A stretch of DNA of 64,000 nt from Acidobacteriota bacterium (GTDB lineage Bacteria; Acidobacteriota; Thermoanaerobaculia; Gp7-AA8), in assembly GCA_003223645.1 (NCBI GenBank), contig QHVT01000004.1, positions 123,334 to 187,333 of the forward strand. Direction: 5' to 3'. The position numbers were made by a program, and so were the translations under genes. Shown here one piece after another: positions 44,052 through 52,685 of this stretch (position 1 is the stretch's first letter; every line of letters begins with the position of its first letter). The notes below the pieces were generated by a model. It was not told where the DNA came from, searched no databases, and worked only from the letters and a program-made list of their open reading frames with translations.

Positions 44052-44606
44052 ATGCGACTTTTCATCGCCACGAGCTTCCCCGCGGAGGTCATCGACGACC
44101 TCAACGCGCGCATTGCGCGTATGAAGCCGCGTCTGCCGGCGGCGTCGTGGGTGCGGCCGGAGACGCAGCATCTGACGTTCGCGTTCCTCGCCGAACAGCC
44201 GGAGACGCTGGTCGAGAAAATCGCGCCGCCACTCGCCGCGACGCTGAGCTCGATCGCGCGTTTCGAAGCGCAACTGCACGGTTGCGGATTTTTTCCCAAC
44301 CCGCGGCACGCGCGCGTCGGCTGGAGCGGACTGCAGCCGGAAGAGAAATTCGTAATGATCGCGACCGCCGTGCGGGACGTCGTGAAAAAGCACGGTGTGG
44401 AGCTCGACGCCGCCGATTTCCGGCCGCATCTCACGCTGATGCGCATTCGCGACCGCTGGCCGCCGTCATCGATCGATCTCTTCTGCTCGACGCTGCGCGA
44501 CTACCGTTCGGCTCCGTTCGAAGTGAAGGACGTGACGCTGTATTCGAGCCAGCTCAACCCCAACGGCGCGATTCACACGCCGCTGAAGACGTTTCCTCTG
44601 ACGTGA
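44052..44606 (+). CDS. thpR: RNA 2',3'-cyclic phosphodiesterase (2H superfamily)
   Basis: A 184-residue protein of the LigT/ThpR family. The two catalytic HxT motifs are HLTFAFL (about residue 41) and HLTLMRI (about residue 126), symmetrically placed in the two lobes; MRLFIATSFP is the usual start. It opens 2',3'-cyclic phosphates in RNA; ligase activity is seen only in vitro. It overlaps the next gene by 4 nt (GTGA). Confidence 0.94.
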   Translation: MRLFIATSFPAEVIDDLNARIARMKPRLPAASWVRPETQHLTFAFLAEQPETLVEKIAPPLAATLSSIARFEAQLHGCGFFPNPRHARVGWSGLQPEEKFVMIATAVRDVVKKHGVELDAADFRPHLTLMRIRDRWPPSSIDLFCSTLRDYRSAPFEVKDVTLYSSQLNPNGAIHTPLKTFPLT

Positions 44607-45373
44607 AACTCGACGCCGTTTTCGCCGACCTCGTCTACGACGAGCTGTCGTTCTGGAGCTCGCGTTTTGGCGCGATGATCTTCGACAACCTCGAGCTGCG
44701 CCGCGGCGTCCGCGGCCTCGACGTCGCGTGCGGCGCGGGCTTTCCGCTCTTCGAGCTCGCGTTCGTGCACGGTCCGTCGTCGCACTTCACCGGACTCGAT
44801 CTCTGGCGCGAGGCGCTCAATCGTGCGCGGCGCAAGATCGAGGTGTACGGCCTCGCGAACGTCGATCTCGTCGAAGCCGATGCCTCCTCGATGCCGTTCG
44901 CCAACGAGTCCTTCGATCTCATCACCTCGAACCTCGGCATCAACAACTTTGACGATCCTTCCGCCGTGATCGCCGAATGTCATCGCGTCGCGCGTCCCGG
45001 CGCACGCATCGTCGTCACCACAAACCTCACCGGTCACATGGCCGAGTTCTATCAGCTGTTCCGCGAGACCGCGCCGCAACTCACCGCCGCCATCAACGCG
45101 CAGGAAGCGCATCGCGGCGCGCGCGCCGGTGTGCAGCAGCTCCTCGAACGAAACGGGTTCGAGATCGCGCGCGTGGTCGAAGACGAGTTCTTCCTCCGCT
45201 TCGCCGACGGCACGGCGATGTTCCAGCATCACCTCGTGCAGTTTTTCCTCTATGGCTGGCGCAGCGTGACGGACGATTCCGCGATCTACGCCGCGCTGGA
45301 GGAAACGCTCAACGCCGCGAGGCCGTTGGAGATGCGGGTTCCGATGCTTTACGCAGAGGCTGTTCGCGTGTAG
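44603..45373 (+). CDS. Class I SAM-dependent methyltransferase
   Basis: 256 residues. Motif I is GLDVACGAGFPLFELA (about residues 37-52), followed by the acidic FTGLDLWREAL, the motif IV-like SFDLITSNLGINNFDD, and a post-motif (ARPGARIVVTTN). It resembles small-molecule methyltransferases of the UbiE/Methyltransf_11 type. The substrate is unknown. The GTG start overlaps the thpR stop. Its last 65 bp overlap the convergent rlmN gene. Confidence 0.87.
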   Translation: MKLDAVFADLVYDELSFWSSRFGAMIFDNLELRRGVRGLDVACGAGFPLFELAFVHGPSSHFTGLDLWREALNRARRKIEVYGLANVDLVEADASSMPFANESFDLITSNLGINNFDDPSAVIAECHRVARPGARIVVTTNLTGHMAEFYQLFRETAPQLTAAINAQEAHRGARAGVQQLLERNGFEIARVVEDEFFLRFADGTAMFQHHLVQFFLYGWRSVTDDSAIYAALEETLNAARPLEMRVPMLYAEAVRV

Positions 45374-46403
45374 CGCGCGACTTCGCGATCTCTTTTCCGC
45401 GCAACTGTCCGCACGCCGCCGCGATGTCGCGTCCCTTCGAGCGCCGCACCGTGACGCGCACGTTGTGCTGCACGAGCGTGTCGACGAAGCGATCGATCGC
45501 CGTGTCGTTCGGGCGCTTCATCCATTCCGGCAGATTCGGATCAGCATTGAACGGAATCGCGTTGACCTTCGCGTGCAAGCCGCGAATCAACTTCGCCAGC
45601 GCGACCGCGTCGCTCTTCGAATCGTTGTAGCCCGCGAGCAGCACGTACTCGATCGTGATGTCGCGCCCCTTCTCCAGCGGGAAACGCCGCAGCGACGCCA
45701 TCAGCTCATCGAGCGGATACTTCGCCGTGATCGGCATGATCTCCTCACGCCGCTTGCGATCGGGCGCGTTGATCGACACCGCGAGATTGGGCCGCTTCTC
45801 GAGACGCGCGAGATCATCGATGCCGGGGATGATCCCCGACGTCGACACGGTCACGCGCCGCGGCGACATGTTGCGATAGAGCACGTCGAGCGTCGTGACG
45901 AGGTTCTCGAGATTCAACAGCGGCTCGCCCATCCCCATGAACACGACGTTCATCTGCTCCGCCGGAATCTGCTTCTCGTGCTGAATCGTGTAGAACTGCC
46001 CGAGCATCTCCGACGGCACGATGTTGCGTCCCGGTCCGAAGAAGCCGGTCACGCAGAACGTGCAACCGACCGCGCATCCCGCCTGCGACGACAAACAAAT
46101 GCTCGTGCGATCACTCATCGGCATGTACACCGACTCGATGCGCTGTCCGTCGTGCAATCGGAACAAATACTTCTGGCTGCCGTCCGACGCCGGCACCGTT
46201 CGCGTGAGCACCTTGGGGAATGCCAGCGTGAACCGCGACTCGAGCTCCGCGCGCACGTCTTTCGGCACGTTCGTCATCGCGCCGAACGCGTCGACGCCGC
46301 GGACATGCATCCATTCTTCAATCTGCTTGACGCGGAACGATGGGGAAACGATCTCGCCGAGAGTTGCTTCGAGTTGTGCAGGGCCGAGGTCGTAGAGGTT
46401 CAT
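45309..46403 (-). CDS. rlmN: Dual-specificity 23S rRNA/tRNA adenine C2-methyltransferase
   Basis: A 364-residue radical-SAM enzyme methylating A2503 of 23S rRNA and A37 of some tRNAs. Its CxxxCxxC cluster is in QAGCAVGCTFCVTG (about residues 107-120). MGMGEPLLN, VSTSGIIPGI and the late Cys-containing SKGRDIAAACGQL are present. The normal protein would end near that Cys; about 25 additional basic residues extend over the 3' end of the convergent methyltransferase gene. Confidence 0.96.
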   Translation of the reverse strand: MNLYDLGPAQLEATLGEIVSPSFRVKQIEEWMHVRGVDAFGAMTNVPKDVRAELESRFTLAFPKVLTRTVPASDGSQKYLFRLHDGQRIESVYMPMSDRTSICLSSQAGCAVGCTFCVTGFFGPGRNIVPSEMLGQFYTIQHEKQIPAEQMNVVFMGMGEPLLNLENLVTTLDVLYRNMSPRRVTVSTSGIIPGIDDLARLEKRPNLAVSINAPDRKRREEIMPITAKYPLDELMASLRRFPLEKGRDITIEYVLLAGYNDSKSDAVALAKLIRGLHAKVNAIPFNADPNLPEWMKRPNDTAIDRFVDTLVQHNVRVTVRRSKGRDIAAACGQLRGKEIAKSRATREQPLRKASEPASPTASRR

Positions 46404-46417
46404 CGCTGGTTCATTCA

Positions 46418-46489
46418 GTGGAGCGGCGGCCGCCCTCGGCCGCCGATTTCTTGCGAGAGGCCGGCGGCCGAGGGCGGCCGCCGCTCCAC
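46418..46489. repeat. Palindromic element, family 2
   Basis: A 72-bp copy between rlmN and the 112-residue orphan gene, with central TTGCGAGA (one change from the common TCGCGAGA). It fills nearly all of the 89-bp gap. Confidence 0.95.
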
Positions 46490-46492
46490 TAG

Positions 46493-46831
46493 CTACTCGT
46501 CGCTGGTTTGCGCTAGCGGCTCCACGCGGCGCGCCGTTCTCACTTTGCGCGTCGGATCGATGCCGAGGGAACGGAGCAGCGCGAGGTCGTTGATGTTGAT
46601 GCGGAACTGGATGTCTTTCGGCGACTTCGCGGGCGTCGCGGGGACGATCGCCGTCTCTGTCGATTCTTCGTCCTGCTTGTTCAGACCGATCGTCGCGTCG
46701 AGGACAACGTAGAGGTCGTAGCCTTCATCGCGGATTTTCTGGATGTGGCGATTCACATCGTCGGAGCAAGAGATGCTCTCATTGATGGCGGTGCCGAGGT
46801 CTTGCAGGAGCTGCTTGATCTTTTCGTCCAC
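46493..46831 (-). CDS. Conserved-looking hypothetical protein, soluble and acidic
   Basis: A 112-residue protein. Helical N-terminus IKQLLQDLGTAINESISCSD, then HIQKIRDEGYDLYVVLDATIGL, a low-complexity acidic linker, and a C-terminal strand-rich part (DIQFRININDLALLRSLGI) ending in basic residues. No family recognised. The GTG at 46831 has GGGAGGGAG about 8 nt upstream and, unusually for this window, a clear vegetative promoter farther upstream, so it is probably a well-expressed single-gene unit. Confidence 0.72.
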   Translation of the reverse strand: MDEKIKQLLQDLGTAINESISCSDDVNRHIQKIRDEGYDLYVVLDATIGLNKQDEESTETAIVPATPAKSPKDIQFRININDLALLRSLGIDPTRKVRTARRVEPLAQTSDE

Positions 46832-46908
46832 GCACTCTCCCTCCCGAGCCGTAAACGATTCGTAAACTATTGCAAAATCAGCAGCTTACCTTTACGCGCT
46901 CTGAAGTC

Positions 46909-46937
46909 ATTATCCTAACGACGCTGCCCGTGGTCAA
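46909..46937 (-). promoter_or_regulatory. Sigma-70-type promoter of the 112-residue orphan gene
   Basis: On the minus strand TTGACC (46932-46937), a 17-bp spacer, then GATAAT (46909-46914): five of six matches at each hexamer. It gives a leader of about 70 nt with a Shine-Dalgarno. It is the best -35/-10 pair I see in the window. Confidence 0.68.
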
Positions 46938-46966
46938 TATTTCAGAATTGACGCGCGGAGAGTACA

Positions 46967-47817
46967 CTACTTGTTCTCGCCCGAGACCGCTCTCTTCCAC
47001 GATTCGGACCAATACGCCAGGTACTTCCACTTGCCCCACTTCCGGTAGCGGCGGAGCATCGTCGCGTCGCTGACGCGGCGGCCGCCGTGATAGCGGTTGC
47101 GGACGAAGCTGCGGAACTCCGTGTCGACGGCGATGAAGTCGTGACGGCCGTCCATCGCCAGGAGGTGGGCCGCGCCGTACGGACCGATGCCGGGCAGGGA
47201 AAGATAGAACTTGTAGCGGTCTTCGGTGCTGGCGGGAAGCGTCGAGAGGTCGCACGATGCGAGCGCGTGGATCGACTTCGCGCGATAGCCGAGGCGGCAG
47301 TCGGACTGCAGCTCGTCGACGGTGAAGCGCGCGACTTCTTCCTGCGTCGGAAAGACGCCGCCGCATTTCGCGACGAGGAGCTCGATCATGCGGACGGTCT
47401 GTCGCCAGGTCGTGTTCGTCGTGGCGATGATCTTGACCGCGTCTTCCCACAACGTCGCGCCGCAGAGGAGACGTCCGAAGCCGGCGCGCGCGACCCACGC
47501 ATGCGCGGGCGAGTCGCGCGAGAGCTCGACGAACCCGGCAATGTCGACGTCGAGCTGGAACATACGCCTGATGCGCTCGCGAAGCTCTGTGGAGCGGCGG
47601 CCGCTTCGGCCGCCGGAATCTCGCGAGAGAGCGGCGGCCGAGAGCGGCCGCCGCTCCACAAGAAGCGCACCGTCAACGCACGAAATCTCCAGCTCCCCAT
47701 CCCGCTCGCGGCGTCGCAGCACGCCTTCTTCGCGCGACCAGCGGAACGGCGCGAGCCTGTACCAGCCATGCGACTCGACGGTCGTGGCGAAGACGAAGTC
47801 GTTGGGAACGGGAAAGT

Positions 47818-47818
<1 letters not shown>
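46967..47818 (-). CDS. HhH-GPD DNA glycosylase, start unclear, with in-frame palindromic insertion
   Basis: About 284 residues. The C-terminal two thirds is a helix-hairpin-helix glycosylase: LGYRAKSIHALA, the hairpin LPGIGPYGAAHLLA and the catalytic Asp in FIAVDTEFRSFVRN, as in AlkA/Ogg-type base-excision enzymes. The N-terminal part (FVFATTVESHGWYRLAPF) is a typical beta-domain start. Residues 54-77 (VERRP...GRRST) are a family 2 palindrome read in frame. The reading frame touches the 3' end of tRNA-Cys at 47818, and no ATG, GTG or TTG occurs between the tRNA and the conserved domain; the only in-frame canonical starts lie within or before the tRNA. Confidence 0.78.
47589..47659. repeat. 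Palindromic element, family 2, inside the DNA glycosylase gene
   Basis: A 71-bp copy with central TCTCGCGAGA. It is read through in the same frame relative to its ends as the copy within pxpBC (VERRP at one end, GRRST at the other). Confidence 0.95.
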
Positions 47819-47892
<74 letters not shown>

Positions 47893-47947
47893 CCATCCAC
47901 GGCGGGGAAGCGAGTGTAGTGAACGCACCTGGGAGCGTCAATATTCG

Positions 47948-48117
47948 GAAAGCAGAAGGCAGAAGGCAGAACGCAGAACGCAGAACGCAGAACGCAGAAC
48001 GCAGAAATGAGAACCGAGAACTTCAGCAATCGTAACTTCTAACTCCTGCCTTCTGCTTTCTGCCTTCTGCCTTCTGCTTTCTGCCTTCTGCTTTCTGCCT
48101 TCTGCCTTCTGGCTTCA
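47948..48117. repeat. Long tandem-arm inverted repeat, GCAGAAG/GCAGAAC type
   Basis: A 170-bp element. The left arm holds 7-bp units GCAGAAG, then five GAACGCA units. The right arm is a longer run of CTTCTGC/TTTCTGC units ending GGCTTCAT. It sits between divergent tRNA-Cys and the HEAT-repeat gene. The largest member of this family in the window; the arms differ in length. Confidence 0.93.
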
Positions 48118-48187
48118 TTCGAATTCACGCCTTTCTCCCGAAAGTCTGCCCAACGACCGACACGGCCCCCATGCCACAATGCATTCG

Positions 48188-50362
48188 ATGCAGGAGGTCA
48201 CCGACTTCACCGCGGCGCTGCATCTGGCAGCGAAGGCGCTGCAGTTCTACACCGCCGAGCATCCGCGCGGCGCGGAGGCATTGGCCGCGCTCGACCGCGC
48301 GGCGAACGCGCTCGTCGCGCAGCGGCCGCGCGTCTCGATCGTCGCCACCAAAGGCGCGCTCCTCGTCGACGGCGCGCCGCTGGCGAGCGAGGCCGCCCGT
48401 AACAAGGCGCATGTGACCGCGTTTGCGCGCGAGCTCGAAGCGCGCGACTTCGGGGGAATCATCCTCATGCAGGGCGTCACGTATCGCGAGCTCGTCGAGC
48501 TCGTACGCCTCTTCGTGATGAGACCACAGCAGGTTCGCAACGCGGGAGGACCGGACGAGATCTTCCGCCACGCGGACGTCATTCACGTCCGCATCAGTCA
48601 CGTCCGCTATGAGGCGATCACCGAAGGCGAAGAAGTCGTCTGGTCGGAGACCGCGCGGCGCGCGGAGCAGTTGGCGGGATTCGAAGGCGCCGACGGGCTG
48701 CCCGCGCTTCTCAAGAAATTTCTGCTTCTTCAGAACGTCGACACGCGCGAAGCCGGCGATCAACTTCCCGAGACCGAGCTCGAAGGACTCGGCGAGAAAG
48801 CCGACGAGATCGCGGCGAAGATGCCGGACAAAGTACGCGACGCGCTCAAGCAGGCCATCGAAGGCGTCGAGCCGGAAGTGCAGCTCGCGTTGCTCCTCAA
48901 CATCGCTTCCCTCCCCGAAGGCGCGCTGCGCAGCGCGTTGCAGCCCGCCGCGCGCGAAGTGATGGCGACGGCCGAGAGTGACACCGACGCGCTCGCGCAT
49001 CTTCTCGGCCAGACCTCGCTCGACGCCGCCGGCATCGAGCTCCTCCGCGCACGTCTCTCGAACCTCGGCATCTCGCGCGAACAGCTCGACGAGCTGATCG
49101 GCGTCATCGGCTGGGACAAGCTCTCGACCGCCGAGAAGATCGAGAAGCTGCTGACCGGCGGCCGCATCTTCAGCTTCCCGCGCGAAAAACTGGTGGTCTT
49201 CATCCGCGATCTCATCGAGCAGGGCCGCCTCGACGACGCGTTTCGTCTCCTCGACGCCTACGCGCGCGGACTCGAACAGGACACGTTCACCGTCCGTCAG
49301 AACGTGATCGACACGTTCGGACAAGTCGCGCCGCTGATCGAGAGTCCCGGCGTCAACCCGCAGATCGAACAACTGCTGTCGCGCGCGATCCTCAATCACT
49401 TCGTGAAAGAGAGCGACGCGCGGATGCGCGCGACCGTCGCAAACGCGGTGGCGAGCCTCTGCACCGCGCTCGCGTCCGCCGGACGCGCGGACGTCGCGCT
49501 GCGCACTCTCACGCGACTCGAAGCCGCGGTCAACGTGGCCGCACCCGACGCTGCGGTGCGCCAGTCGTACGCAGCGCTCGGTTCCGCATTCGCCGAGCCG
49601 CGCCGCGCGGCGAAGCTCGTCGCGCAGATCTTCGCGTCCGATGCGGAGACGTTCGGAAAAGCGGTCGCGCCGATGGTCGCGCAGCTCGGCGGCGCGCTCG
49701 TGCCCGCGCTGATCGAGACGCTCACGAACGAAGAAGACCGCAACCGCCGCGGACGCCTCGTGCGCACGATCAAGTCGATCGGCCGGCCGGCGTATCCCTC
49801 GCTGCTCGAGGCGCTGCACGCGCCCGCGTGGTATGTCGTTCGGAACACGCTCAACATCCTCGGCGACATCGGCGAGCACGATCACGCCGGCGCGATCGGC
49901 AAAAAGATGGAGCACAGCGACGCGCGTGTGCGCCGCGCGGCCGCGCGCTCGCTCGGAAAAATCGGCGGACCCGAAAGCGAGATGCTGCTCGTCGAAGCGC
50001 TGGGCGAGCGCGACAGCGAGACGTTGACCGAGGTACTGCTCGCGCTGGCGTCGATGAAAGCGCAGCGCGCGGCGCCGGCGCTGAGCGACATGGCGCGCTC
50101 GCGCTCGCTGCCCGCCGACGTGCGCGAGACCGTGATCACCACACTCGGATCGATCGGCTCCGACATCGCCGTCCCCGCACTCGGCGACGTCATGCGTCCG
50201 CGCGGACTCTTCGTACGCGAGCCGCTGCAGATTCGCGTCGCCGCCGCACGCGCGCTCGCCGCGATCGCGACGCCGGAGGCGCTCACGACATTGCGCAACG
50301 CGATCGCCGCCGAGTCGGACCGAAACGTGCGGGCCACGTTCGCCGGGATCGCGCCGGTGTAG
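48188..50362 (+). CDS. HEAT-repeat protein, large, function unknown
   Basis: About 724 residues, nearly all helical. Residues 1-170 are a distinct domain (FTAALHLAAKALQFYTAEHP, VDGAPLASEAARNKAHVTAF, LRLFVMRPQQV-like segment). The C-terminal 250 residues hold clear HEAT/PBS-lyase-like repeats: PAYPSLLEALHAPAWYVVRN, DARVRRAAARSLGKIGGPES, LPADVRETVITTLGSIGSD. This suggests a scaffold for protein interaction. No signal peptide or TM helix. ATG 48188 or the in-frame ATG at 48179 are both possible. The stop TAG lies in the following palindrome. Confidence 0.82.
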   Translation: MQEVTDFTAALHLAAKALQFYTAEHPRGAEALAALDRAANALVAQRPRVSIVATKGALLVDGAPLASEAARNKAHVTAFARELEARDFGGIILMQGVTYRELVELVRLFVMRPQQVRNAGGPDEIFRHADVIHVRISHVRYEAITEGEEVVWSETARRAEQLAGFEGADGLPALLKKFLLLQNVDTREAGDQLPETELEGLGEKADEIAAKMPDKVRDALKQAIEGVEPEVQLALLLNIASLPEGALRSALQPAAREVMATAESDTDALAHLLGQTSLDAAGIELLRARLSNLGISREQLDELIGVIGWDKLSTAEKIEKLLTGGRIFSFPREKLVVFIRDLIEQGRLDDAFRLLDAYARGLEQDTFTVRQNVIDTFGQVAPLIESPGVNPQIEQLLSRAILNHFVKESDARMRATVANAVASLCTALASAGRADVALRTLTRLEAAVNVAAPDAAVRQSYAALGSAFAEPRRAAKLVAQIFASDAETFGKAVAPMVAQLGGALVPALIETLTNEEDRNRRGRLVRTIKSIGRPAYPSLLEALHAPAWYVVRNTLNILGDIGEHDHAGAIGKKMEHSDARVRRAAARSLGKIGGPESEMLLVEALGERDSETLTEVLLALASMKAQRAAPALSDMARSRSLPADVRETVITTLGSIGSDIAVPALGDVMRPRGLFVREPLQIRVAAARALAAIATPEALTTLRNAIAAESDRNVRATFAGIAPV

Positions 50363-50450
50363 CGCAGCCTTTCCAGCCGCACCCCGGTGTAGCGCAGGCT
50401 TTCCAGCCTGCGCCCCGGGCGGGAGGCAGGCCAGAAACCCTGCCCCCACG
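50354..50450. repeat. Palindromic element, family 3, partly duplicated
   Basis: Two tandem copies of the left arm (GGTGTAGCGCAGCCTTTCCAG and GGTGTAGCGCAGGCTTTCC) followed by one right arm ending CCTGCCCCCAC. It contains the HEAT gene stop codon and fills the convergent gap. Confidence 0.88.
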
Positions 50451-50452
50451 AG

Positions 50453-50713
50453 CTACTCGCGAATACGCCGGTAGCTGTCGCTGCCCGGCAAAAGTTGCAA
50501 CGTAAACACGGAAGTGCCGGTTTTTGCCTTCGCGAAAGCGTGGAATCCGGGAAATCTTTCGATCGATCCGACCAGCGTCGCGTCGCTGCGGCGCAGAAAA
50601 TCACCGAGCGCCGAATCGACGCTTTCCGCCTCGACGAGATGGAATTCGACGCGATGCGGTGCCGGCCGTCCCTCGTCGTCCGTGAGATAAATCTGCTCGA
50701 TGGTGAATCGCAC
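50453..50713 (-). CDS. Hypothetical small protein
   Basis: 86 residues when started at GTG 50713: RFTIEQIYLTDDEGRPAPHR, HLVEAESVDSALGDFLRR, ERFPGFHAFAKAKTGTSVFT. It reads like a compact alpha/beta protein with normal composition. A longer in-frame start (GTG 50788) would add a Cys/Arg-rich stretch that looks non-coding. GGGAG lies about 10 nt upstream of the chosen start. Convergent with the HEAT-repeat gene, divergent from the diguanylate cyclase. No family recognised. Confidence 0.55.
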   Translation of the reverse strand: MRFTIEQIYLTDDEGRPAPHRVEFHLVEAESVDSALGDFLRRSDATLVGSIERFPGFHAFAKAKTGTSVFTLQLLPGSDSYRRIRE

Positions 50714-50835
50714 GCCGCGCACGCTCCCGCCACTCGCCGGGATGCGCGTGCAAAGTTCGGGCACGCGCCGGCATGTGACGCGCGTCACGCACCACTCGCC
50801 CTTTGGCTTGAACGTTGAACGCGGAGAAGACTCTG

Positions 50836-51888
50836 GTGAAACCTGGCCCGGATCGCCGCCGCGCAGTAGCAGGAAATGAAGTCGACTCCGAATCGCTGAC
50901 GTTGCTTGTCGTCGAAGACGAACCTTCCTACAGCGCCTACATCGCCACACTGACGCGGCGGCTGGGGTTCCGCGTCGAGAAAGCCTCCGACGGTGCCGCC
51001 GCGCTCGAGCAGCTCGCGCAGAAACACTTCGACGTCGCGATCATCGACCAGAACATGCCGAGGATGACCGGCATGGAGCTGATCGCGAAAATCCGCGCCG
51101 ACCGCAATCTCAAGTCGGTCTACGCGATGATGCTCACCGCCAACGAGGACGTCGACACCAAGCTCGCCGCGCTCAACTCCGGCTTCGACGACTTCCTCAC
51201 CAAGGCCTCGTCGGAGCTCGAGATCGCCGCAAAGTTCGTCGCCGCGCGGCGCATCGCGGCGCGGCAGCGAACGCTCGACACGACCATTCGCGAGCTGTAC
51301 GGCCTCGCCACGCGTGACGAGCTCACCGGCGTCTTCAATCGCCGCTTTCTTCTCTCCGAGGGGGAGCGGCTGTTGAAAAGCGGCACGGTGCTCAACCTCA
51401 TCCTCTTCGATCTCGATGGCTTCAAGAACATCAACGACACGTTCGGACATCTCGCCGGAGACCGCGTGCTGCACGACGTCGGCGCGCTCTTCGATCGACA
51501 TACAAGACCGCAGGATCTCATCGCGCGCTACGGCGGCGACGAGTTCGTGATGGTCGTCTCCGACCTGCCGCAGGGCGACGTCGAGCGCGTCGCGCAGCGT
51601 TTGTGCGCGGCCGTTCACGCGCTGCGCTGGATCGCCGGCGCGGAATCGTTCTCCATCACCGTCACGCCCGGCGTCGCTTCGTCGAGCACGCTGCCGAAGC
51701 CGACGATGACGCAACTCCTCAGCGCCGCCGACAACGATCTCTATCGCAACAAGTCGCTGCGCAATCATCCCGATGGCAGCACCGTCGGTTATGTACAACA
51801 GCCTCCGGCATTGCTCGAGAGCGACTTCGACCCGCAAGCCGAAGACTGGCCGTGGCGGCTCGACTCGAATCAATCGCCGACGGACTGA
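50836..51888 (+). CDS. Response regulator-diguanylate cyclase
   Basis: A 350-residue PleD/WspR-like protein making cyclic di-GMP. Receiver domain: acidic VVEDE, phospho-acceptor in VAIIDQNMPRMTG, and Thr in MMLTANE, with Lys in LTKASSE. The GGDEF domain has DELTGVFNRR, LILFDLDGFKNINDTFGH and the intact RYGGDEFVMV. An RPQD (RxxD) inhibitory site sits five residues before GGDEF, so product feedback is expected. GTG 50836 is preferred (GGAGA eight nt upstream); an in-frame TTG at 50815 is an alternative. Confidence 0.93.
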   Translation: MKPGPDRRRAVAGNEVDSESLTLLVVEDEPSYSAYIATLTRRLGFRVEKASDGAAALEQLAQKHFDVAIIDQNMPRMTGMELIAKIRADRNLKSVYAMMLTANEDVDTKLAALNSGFDDFLTKASSELEIAAKFVAARRIAARQRTLDTTIRELYGLATRDELTGVFNRRFLLSEGERLLKSGTVLNLILFDLDGFKNINDTFGHLAGDRVLHDVGALFDRHTRPQDLIARYGGDEFVMVVSDLPQGDVERVAQRLCAAVHALRWIAGAESFSITVTPGVASSSTLPKPTMTQLLSAADNDLYRNKSLRNHPDGSTVGYVQQPPALLESDFDPQAEDWPWRLDSNQSPTD

Positions 51889-51892
51889 ATGG

Positions 51893-51984
51893 GCAGTTAC
51901 GCGGTCGCTCGGAACTGCGGAACTGCACACCGCGCAACCGCGCAACCGCGCAACCGCGCAACCGCGCAACCGCGCAACCGCGGA
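51893..51984. repeat. Tandem repeat of 8-bp CCGCGCAA units with inverted start
   Basis: Starts GCAGTTACGCGGTCGC, as in the element at 22497-22561, then at least seven perfect CCGCGCAA units. The left part is complementary to the right units (GTTACGCGG against CCGCGCAAC). It fills the convergent gap and ends at the stop of the V4R-like gene. Confidence 0.92.
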
Positions 51985-52575
51985 TTAATGCCAGCGCAGC
52001 TCGAACACGCAGTGATCGTCGTTCGCGCACTGACACGCGGACTCGCTCACGTGCGCTGACGTGCCGCCGTGCGTGGCGATCACTTCCTCGAGGTATCCCG
52101 CTTCGCTCGAGCAGTACGTCGGGCTGAAGCACTTCGCGCCGCGGATGCTCATGCGTCCGCTGGCCGGGCCGAGCTGCTCGTAGACGCAGTCGCCGAAATC
52201 CTGAAACTGGCGATGCAGCGTCGCGCTGTGGCGGAAAAACTCGTGGATGTCGTCGCGGTGGAACGCGCGGTAGAGCGTGGAGAGATTGATCTGCGCGGAG
52301 TGGCGTCCCAGCTCCCGCATCACCATGTGCGGCTCGCGTCCGGAAACGCGCGCGATCGTTTGATCGAGCACGACCAGGCTTTCGAACTTGCACCACGACG
52401 ACACCAGGATCCCGTTGACCTCCGCGGCGACGCTCTCCGGGATCGCCGCGAGCGTGCGCTCCAGCGCCGCCTCGCCGATGCGGTCGCGCACGAACTGCAG
52501 ATGCGCGCGCACCATCGCGCCCTTCACGCGCCCGCCGGCCAATGCTTCGCGAGTGGGGTTCGTGATCGCCGTCAT
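51985..52575 (-). CDS. V4R-like / DUF2378-like sensory protein
   Basis: A 196-residue soluble protein. The N-terminal helical half (VKGAMVRAHLQFVRDRIGEA, LAAIPESVAAEVNGILVSSWC) resembles the DUF2378 (TIGR02265) proteins of Myxococcus. The C-terminal part ends with Cys-rich SESACQCANDDHCVFELRW, reminiscent of the E..C.A.GD..C.F end of V4R domains that bind small ligands or metals. Function not assigned. Confidence 0.62.
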   Translation of the reverse strand: MTAITNPTREALAGGRVKGAMVRAHLQFVRDRIGEAALERTLAAIPESVAAEVNGILVSSWCKFESLVVLDQTIARVSGREPHMVMRELGRHSAQINLSTLYRAFHRDDIHEFFRHSATLHRQFQDFGDCVYEQLGPASGRMSIRGAKCFSPTYCSSEAGYLEEVIATHGGTSAHVSESACQCANDDHCVFELRWH

Positions 52576-52658
52576 GACGGCGGATTCTACGCGGAATGCG
52601 GCATGGATGGAAAGAAGGGGACGCGGCTTCAGGGTAGGGAAACGTCCTCCGGCTTACA

Positions 52659-52673
52659 CTCCGTGAAACGGAG
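52659..52673 (+). promoter_or_regulatory. Hairpin overlapping the Shine-Dalgarno of the copper-protein operon
   Basis: CTCCGT-GAA-ACGGAG directly before the cupredoxin ribosome-binding sequence GGAGGGAG. A second complementary stretch, CCTCCG at 52647-52652, could pair with the same CGGAGG. TACACT at 52655-52660 resembles a -10; if used, only the right arm would be transcribed. Regulation is inference. Confidence 0.4.
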
Positions 52674-52685
52674 GGAGACACATCC

